Assembly: GCA_004431415.1 (NCBI GenBank)
Contig: QPMI01000477.1
Span: 434,001-498,000 of the forward strand
DNA length: 64,000 nt
Direction of reading: 5' to 3'
From: Cyanophora paradoxa
Lineage: Eukaryota; Glaucocystophyceae; Cyanophorales; Cyanophoraceae
Below the pieces are notes generated by a model that was not told the origin of the DNA, ran no database searches, and was given only the letters and a program-made list of their open reading frames with translations. This document shows, piece after piece, positions 59,701 to 64,000 of the stretch; the stretch's first letter is position 1; every line of letters starts with the position of its first letter. Made by a program: the position numbers and the translations under genes.

Positions 59701-62700
59701 CCCGTTGCGTCCAGTGCAAGCCAGTCCTCGCCAAACGCTGCAGCTGCACCTGCTGTCGGCGGTGCAAGCTCCACAAACGCCAGCGCTGACGATGCGACCG
59801 CAGCCATTGACGGCCCCAGCACCATGCTGTCCTGATGCGTGTACGCGACAGCCCGCTCCCCAATCGTGCCCAGATTGCGGCCCCGAAACACGACAAGCGA
59901 GAAAGGCCCCGCCGCCATGGGAGCGACGCCGGACACGAAAGCAGGCTCTGCTCGCGTCTCAGACGACGGCCACAGAGATCGCTCACAGAGGGCACGTGGA
60001 AAACACGAGATCGCACCGGTAACCGCGACCGTTGCAGATGGCCCTGCCGCACCCCCGAGCGCCAACGCCACAAAGCCTGCAACAGACCGCACAGGCTGCA
60101 CAGATGCCCGAAACGAGCCCGCGACCGTCCCAATACTGCAGCGCACGACGTGCAAGTCCAGCGATCCTGAACCCGATGGCGCCTGCACCGTGGCCAATTC
60201 CACTGCGTTGCCATCTACAACGCAGTGTGTCGCTGCTGAAAGGCTCGCGACTGCCACGGATGTCCCTGTCGCAAGCATCGAGACGCGAGTTGCCATAGGC
60301 AGAGGCAGCGGGCCCGCTGGAGCGGACGCAAAGGTGAACCGAAGCGAGCCGCCGACAGCTGCAGCTGGCTCCGCCTCCCAAGCGACCTCAACGGCTGCCG
60401 TTCCCAGCGCCACCTGCCCGAGCGGGACAACCTCGTCTACGCTGACAAGAAGTCGCATTGCCTGGCTGGTCGCGCGCCAGTCCGCGGTGGTCGTCCATGC
60501 TGGCGGCGGGACCTCGCACAGCAATGCCGCGGACGACAAGCCGCGCGACCTGAGCCCCTGAAGACCGCCGACGTTGCATTGCAGGTGCGCTTCTCCGGTG
60601 GGAAGGCCAGCGGATTCCAGGACGACGAGTGTGCTCTCGCTCAGAGGCACCAACGAGGGCACTGCTCTTGAGATGGCGCCTGGTTCTGCGGACTGCATGA
60701 GCATCGCCACCATCGTCCAGGCACGAGCAGACAGCATGTGAGGCCCATTGACACTCACCGCGCAAGGCCACCTGCAGCAATGCCGGCAGCTGCACGCCAT
60801 CCACATTGACAAACACGGCGACAAAGCCGGCGGGCTGGCCCATGATCGAGCACGAGAACAATGCCCGCGTCATTGCACCACTGCCTCCCAAGTCCGAGCG
60901 TGTTGCTGGCACGCTTCGCCCACCTGCTCCAAACCGACACACTGCCCGCGACCCGCTTGTTGAGAGCACGAACGTGACGGCGCTCCTGCCGGCATCCCTA
61001 TCCATCTCTGCTGGCAGGACGAGCGATGATGATACCGCGACAGGAGTTGCAGTCGTGCGGCCGGCTAGCGCTGCGAGGGCGGAATGAAGTCAGCCCCCCA
61101 TTACAAGAACTTCACGCTAGACTTGAATGGGCCCGTGCGCACCAGGTTGCAGGTACGAGATGCGTGTTGGCACCAGCGACGGGTTTGTGGCACCCCCCAC
61201 AATCACGGAAACGTCGTCGTGCAGCGCCGCCCGAGCCGGCAGCACACACCCGTCACTCCAGCCCGCCACGACCACTGTCGAGCCAACGATGCAGCCGATG
61301 GAGCCCGCGAGTGGTCGCGCCCGCCCAGTCAGAGACAGTATTGAGCCCCCGAGACCGCTTGCTGCGCTGCCGGCGGGGCTAAGATCCGGAGCCTGCACCC
61401 ACGTGAACAGGAGCGACGACGACGATGATGCGGTCACATCTCCAGAGGAAGTCGTCATGCTCGCCGCAAGGCGCACTGATACAACGCCTGCCTCGTAATC
61501 ACCCGCCAGCACCTCACAGAACACCGCCGCCGTTGAAAGAACGCGACCACGGGAAGAGAGCCGCCCGCCACCATTCGCGTTGGGGATGGAGCAGTGCACT
61601 GTCGGCGCCGTCCAATGCCTCGCATCTAGCATAACCCAACTGTCGAGCCCGACATGGCCCTCCACTGGCGTGGCGGCGAGCACTGCGGCGTCAGCTGCAG
61701 CTGTTGAAATGGACGTAGTTGTCGAGATGGCTGTCGTTTGCGGAATCGAGTCCTTGACGATCGCATCCGTTACGAACTCTGCACTGGATCCGCCAATCCC
61801 TGCCAGCAGCAGCACCGTCCCTGGCCGGCGCGCCGGCTGCAGGCAGGTCACGGTCGGCGTCGACCGGGGATCCTCCGGCTGCGCCATCACCACGATGGCC
61901 GACCGTGACGACGACACGAAGATGCAATGCACTGCGGCCAGGGCGGGGCCGCCCGCCGGCGACGCCCGAAACCTCCAGCAACATCCCCCAGCGACGTTGA
62001 GCTCCAGCGGCCCACCCGCAACTGCCATCGTGGAGCTGTTCTCAACGGATCCGCCCGTGCTCGCTCGTAGCACAGAGATCGATGCGACCGTCCACGGGGC
62101 ATCGCTGAAGTACTGCAGCCGACCTGCACCATCCAGCAGCCCTCCGCCAGAGATCTCGCTTGCCAGCCGATCGCGAAGCGAAAGCAGCTCGCCCAATGCG
62201 AACGACGTCGACAGCACCCGCAGCGGTGACGGCGCTAGCACAGCACTTGTCGACACCGACAGCCACACCTCCCCAGCGAAGCTTGCCCCGTGCACTCCCA
62301 CCAAGCTGAACGGGAGCCCGACCGCGGGCTCCACCGAGTGCAGGCGCGGGGGCTCTGCTTCGGCTGTCAGAACAGCGAACGCGAGCTGCTGGATTCAAAG
62401 GATTAGAAGCGAACACAGACCTAGCAGCTCCACAACGACTGAGCCAACGAATGCAGAGACCGAGACCGAAGCGAAGCCGATCACAGCTCGCGGCTCGCCC
62501 AGCGACAACAGGCACGAAATCGCCACGCCGACCACGCCCGGGTTGCTACTGACGTCGACGGTCGTTCCGGCTGACGTCGTCGGTATACCGTCCACGATGC
62601 AGGCTGGAAGCATGCCGGACTGGTTTCCGAAAGGGAACGACGATCCACTATAGCCAGGCGACGACACAACGGTAATCCACGGCGCGTTCAGATAGATGGT

Positions 62701-64000
62701 CGAGCGGGATGGAGCAACCAGCGCCGGCAGCGCAGCCTCGGGGCCGGCCTCCACGATGCATTTGACGAGGCGCACGTCGTCGCTTGGGGCCCCGAGCGCG
62801 AAGCTCGTGCTCCAGACGCACACGCCGTCGTCGCTCTCCTCGCATCCGCTGCCATCAGTGGGCCTCCAGCACAACGAAGACTCGACCGGGGGAACGCCTG
62901 CATGCGCGTTCTCGGCAGAGTACGGATCACAGGCAAATACGCAAGCTCACGCACCAGCAATGTCGACGAGGGCGTCCTGTAAGGTGAAGCTCGCTCCGTC
63001 GGCGCTCAACTGCACAGCGTATGCACCAGCGCTGCTCGCGACCTCCACTACAGCAGCGCCACTGCTCAGAAGCCGCACGTGATATCCGGCGCCCAGGGCC
63101 ACCGTTGCACCAAACCGCGGAACGAGCCGGATCAGCGAGACCGTGCCCGGGAGCATGTCTCGTCCGGAGAGCAACAGCAGCGAGCCCGTTGCCTTGCCGC
63201 CGCCAGCAGACAGAGTGCGTGGCAGCGCGGCCAAGACAGCTGCCGGGCTGTGGAGCGGCACGTCCACGGCTCCGAGCTCCCCAGAGAGGCTCTCGACAAG
63301 ACGGACGTGTGCGACGCCAGCCTCAGCTCCCGCCGGAAGACTGCATCGCACGGCGGAGTTCGACACGAAATCAACGGCGTTGACTGCCGCCGGAGACACA
63401 GGGGCGGCAGCAGCGCGGGCTCCGCCGAACTGGCACCACAGCTGGCCCTGCTCCTGCCGCGCCGCCAGGCCCGCGCCCGCTGCCACCACGAACGGACTGC
63501 TGCTCAGTGCGAGATCATTCGAAATCGGTCTGCTCGCGTGCCAAACCAGGCCGGCGCCGAGCGCTGTCGAGGCCGGTCCTGCGTGCAGAAAACATCAAGT
63601 ATGTAATTGCAACAAAAAGCTCGAATTGCATTGATATTCTGCCCACCTGGCGAGGCGAGAGAGAGGGGCGAAGAAACGAACTCCTCGCCAGCCAGGCCGA
63701 TCTCCAGGAGCGCCGGTGCGGCAGACCCAACAGGCAACGTGGGAAGTAGTGCCGAAAGAGTAACTCCGGACGAGGACGGAATTCGAAGAGCGGTTTCACT
63801 CAATGCCAGAACTAAATCACGGTTGATGCGCCCCACGAGGGATGACGCCATCCTCCCGAATTGATCGGCGGGGAAAGTGACGACAATGGAAGCACCCGCT
63901 GGATCATCGGACGCCATGACCATGGCCGATGCGGACGACAGTCGCAGCTGCAACGGCGACATAACGCTGCCCGGAGTCGCCATGCGTGCTTGATCCATCG
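35765..64000 (-). CDS. Giant IPT/TIG - GCC2/GCC3 multipass membrane protein (5' end beyond window)
   Basis: One minus-strand gene appears to occupy over 28 kb, with short introns and no plus-strand gene inside. From the N-terminal side: many IPT/TIG-like beta-sandwich repeats (64000 to about 46300, with a 6.11 kb in-frame duplication); a Cys-rich block of GCC2/GCC3 (ephrin-receptor-like) repeats (about 46200-43150); a beta-rich region (about 43100-40300, for example WFVPIPWNQTNAKYPFLL); about ten membrane segments (40140-37360); and a cytoplasmic tail rich in Arg, Ser and Thr that ends SMSHNIVIM-stop at 35765. Extracellular binding repeats on a multipass core suggest a large surface receptor, adhesin or channel. 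The membrane core matches no family I can name. That it is one gene and not two or three is inference from continuous exons. Exon joins here are approximate. Confidence 0.6.
37360..40140 (-). other. Multipass membrane core of the giant protein
   Basis: Hydrophobic segments in order on the minus strand: FEVYAAIGAIVTITCIIIVV (about 40060); TVLGAIPMGLVFVLVTLYI (about 39760); two in exons near 39460-39190 (ALFACSLYVLW; FMAACFALVALMTCLMEW); IWVSVVLLRVGAIALEATLE (about 39030); MVNFMCTIAAENFVAFLASF (about 38750); ILDIVYLGSRAVWLM (about 38620); SPFLLVIFFVFDKCALLFW (about 38190); LYYLVFVLVVMGMQPLVDAI (about 37920); AIVALAASALIGLVFSVECW (about 37520); and MLALIVGGSLLGC (about 37450). A soluble loop reads LKPFELYVGRWQDWGLDTSV (about 39570). 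The number of true membrane passes is an estimate from hydrophobicity by eye. Confidence 0.55.
43150..46250 (-). other. GCC2/GCC3-type Cys-rich repeat block of the giant protein
   Basis: Exons carry repeated Cys/Gly/Pro patterns typical of GCC2/GCC3 repeats: PCPEGTYSEVAGATDISACI and PCPAGLVCAV (about 43440-43530), CQAGTYRPLDDG (about 43570), CIPCESGSYCP and QACPSGSICP (about 44080-43910), NPGTYTAKVGSRQCDLCLPG (about 44410-44350), ACKSCPLQYYCPTT (about 44800), LCPPGFYCEAG (about 45375) and QCPPGTYQDEVGQPFCKC (about 45930). These fold as small disulfide-rich units in extracellular proteins. Each exon carries about one or two repeats. Confidence 0.75.
46300..51910 (-). other. IPT/TIG-like repeat region, unduplicated part
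   Basis: The clearest IPT unit lies at about 46495-46310: PYVVSLEPKSSFTTGYTPIL, then VRGGNFVRTSELVCQFG and SSAVVCHAPP. A second is at about 47800-47330 (NGGVLLIVKGDSMLPTGG; WSVNVNASAETGGTPVLVGG; IGCNFG; STSECLSPAL). Similar but degenerate units continue to 51900, with recurring motifs such as VGRDLLPGSVLALRI (about 50770). They show paired cysteines, G-x-x-h-x-V-x-G turns and C-x-x-P segments, as expected for Ig-fold IPT domains. Frequent N-x-S/T sites suggest glycosylation outside the cell. Confidence 0.65.
51911..58024 (-). repeat. 6.11 kb intragenic tandem duplication, unit A (C-terminal copy)
   Basis: This stretch matches 58025-64000 at an offset of 6114 (6113 after a one-base difference near 59040). 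It contains exons for several IPT-like domains, including GRDMLPGTVSLIRLVPRFGA (about 57030), and their introns, for example a roughly 60-nt AT-rich intron near 57475-57535 that starts GTGGGCAGAATATTAATGC. The two units differ by scattered substitutions and a few indels, so the duplication is real and older than the 1-6302 duplication. Confidence 0.9.
58025..64000 (-). repeat. 6.11 kb intragenic tandem duplication, unit B (N-terminal copy, runs off window)
   Basis: This is the second unit of the tandem repeat; base 64000 aligns with about 57887 in unit A, so roughly 140 bases of a full unit remain beyond the window. Compared with unit A, a C is missing near 59040 (GGGGCCGCCACGG against GGGGCCGCCCACGG) and run lengths differ near 61940-61990; these shift the frame in unit B unless they are errors. 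The one-base difference near 62395 lies in a short intron (50 or 51 nt) and is harmless. More units could lie upstream. Confidence 0.88.

Noticed and set aside
1-64000. tRNA, rRNA or intact transposon genes
   Set aside because: No cloverleaf-like run, rRNA core sequence, reverse transcriptase or transposase motif was recognised on either strand by eye. A covariance-model scan would be needed to exclude small RNAs.

Overview
The window is nuclear DNA of a GC-rich, intron-dense eukaryote. Nearly every gene is split by introns of about 45-75 nt with GT...AG ends, and the deduced proteins carry eukaryotic domains (SPX-EXS, RRM/SR, IPT/TIG, GCC2/GCC3, fibronectin III). A spliced gene for a bacterial-type sigma-70 factor is best explained as a nuclear-encoded plastid sigma factor, so a photosynthetic microalga is the likely source. 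I cannot place it in a phylum from the sequence alone. No rRNA, tRNA, CRISPR array or intact transposon was seen.

Layout. 1-6302 is a second copy of 15326-21643. It carries the 3' end of a cell-surface receptor-like gene (+), a sliding-clamp-like gene (+) and the 3' end of the sigma gene (-), which is cut at 6302 and joined to unrelated lower-GC DNA. 6303-7800 is that lower-GC piece plus a palindrome-rich spacer. About 7806-17943 (+) is the large receptor-like gene: four tandem 1.32 kb exon-intron modules (Ig-like domains and a Pro-rich linker), a Ser/Pro/Thr minisatellite stalk, FN3-like domains, a SEA-like segment, one membrane helix and a low-complexity tail. Then follow the clamp gene (18759-20290, +), the complete sigma gene (20688-22623, -), a small Cys-containing type I membrane protein (22857-24166, -), an RRM/SR/coiled-coil protein (24414-27865, +) and an XPR1/PHO1-type phosphate exporter (28430-33961, -). 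After a 1.8 kb palindrome-rich spacer, one giant minus-strand gene appears to fill 35765 to the window edge. It encodes a long IPT/TIG-like ectodomain, a Cys-rich GCC2/GCC3 block, about ten membrane segments and an Arg/Ser-rich cytoplasmic tail.

The main theme is repetition at several scales: a large direct duplication whose copies differ, where I compared them, only in homopolymer length (recent duplication or assembly artefact); a 6.11 kb in-frame tandem duplication inside the giant gene, with real substitutions; 1.32 kb intron-containing modules; 69-nt exons duplicated together with their introns; and a 78-bp minisatellite.

Exon boundaries were worked out by hand from splice dinucleotides and reading-frame phase. 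Those of the receptor, sigma, RRM/SR and SPX-EXS genes are phase-checked at many junctions. Those inside the giant gene are mostly approximate.
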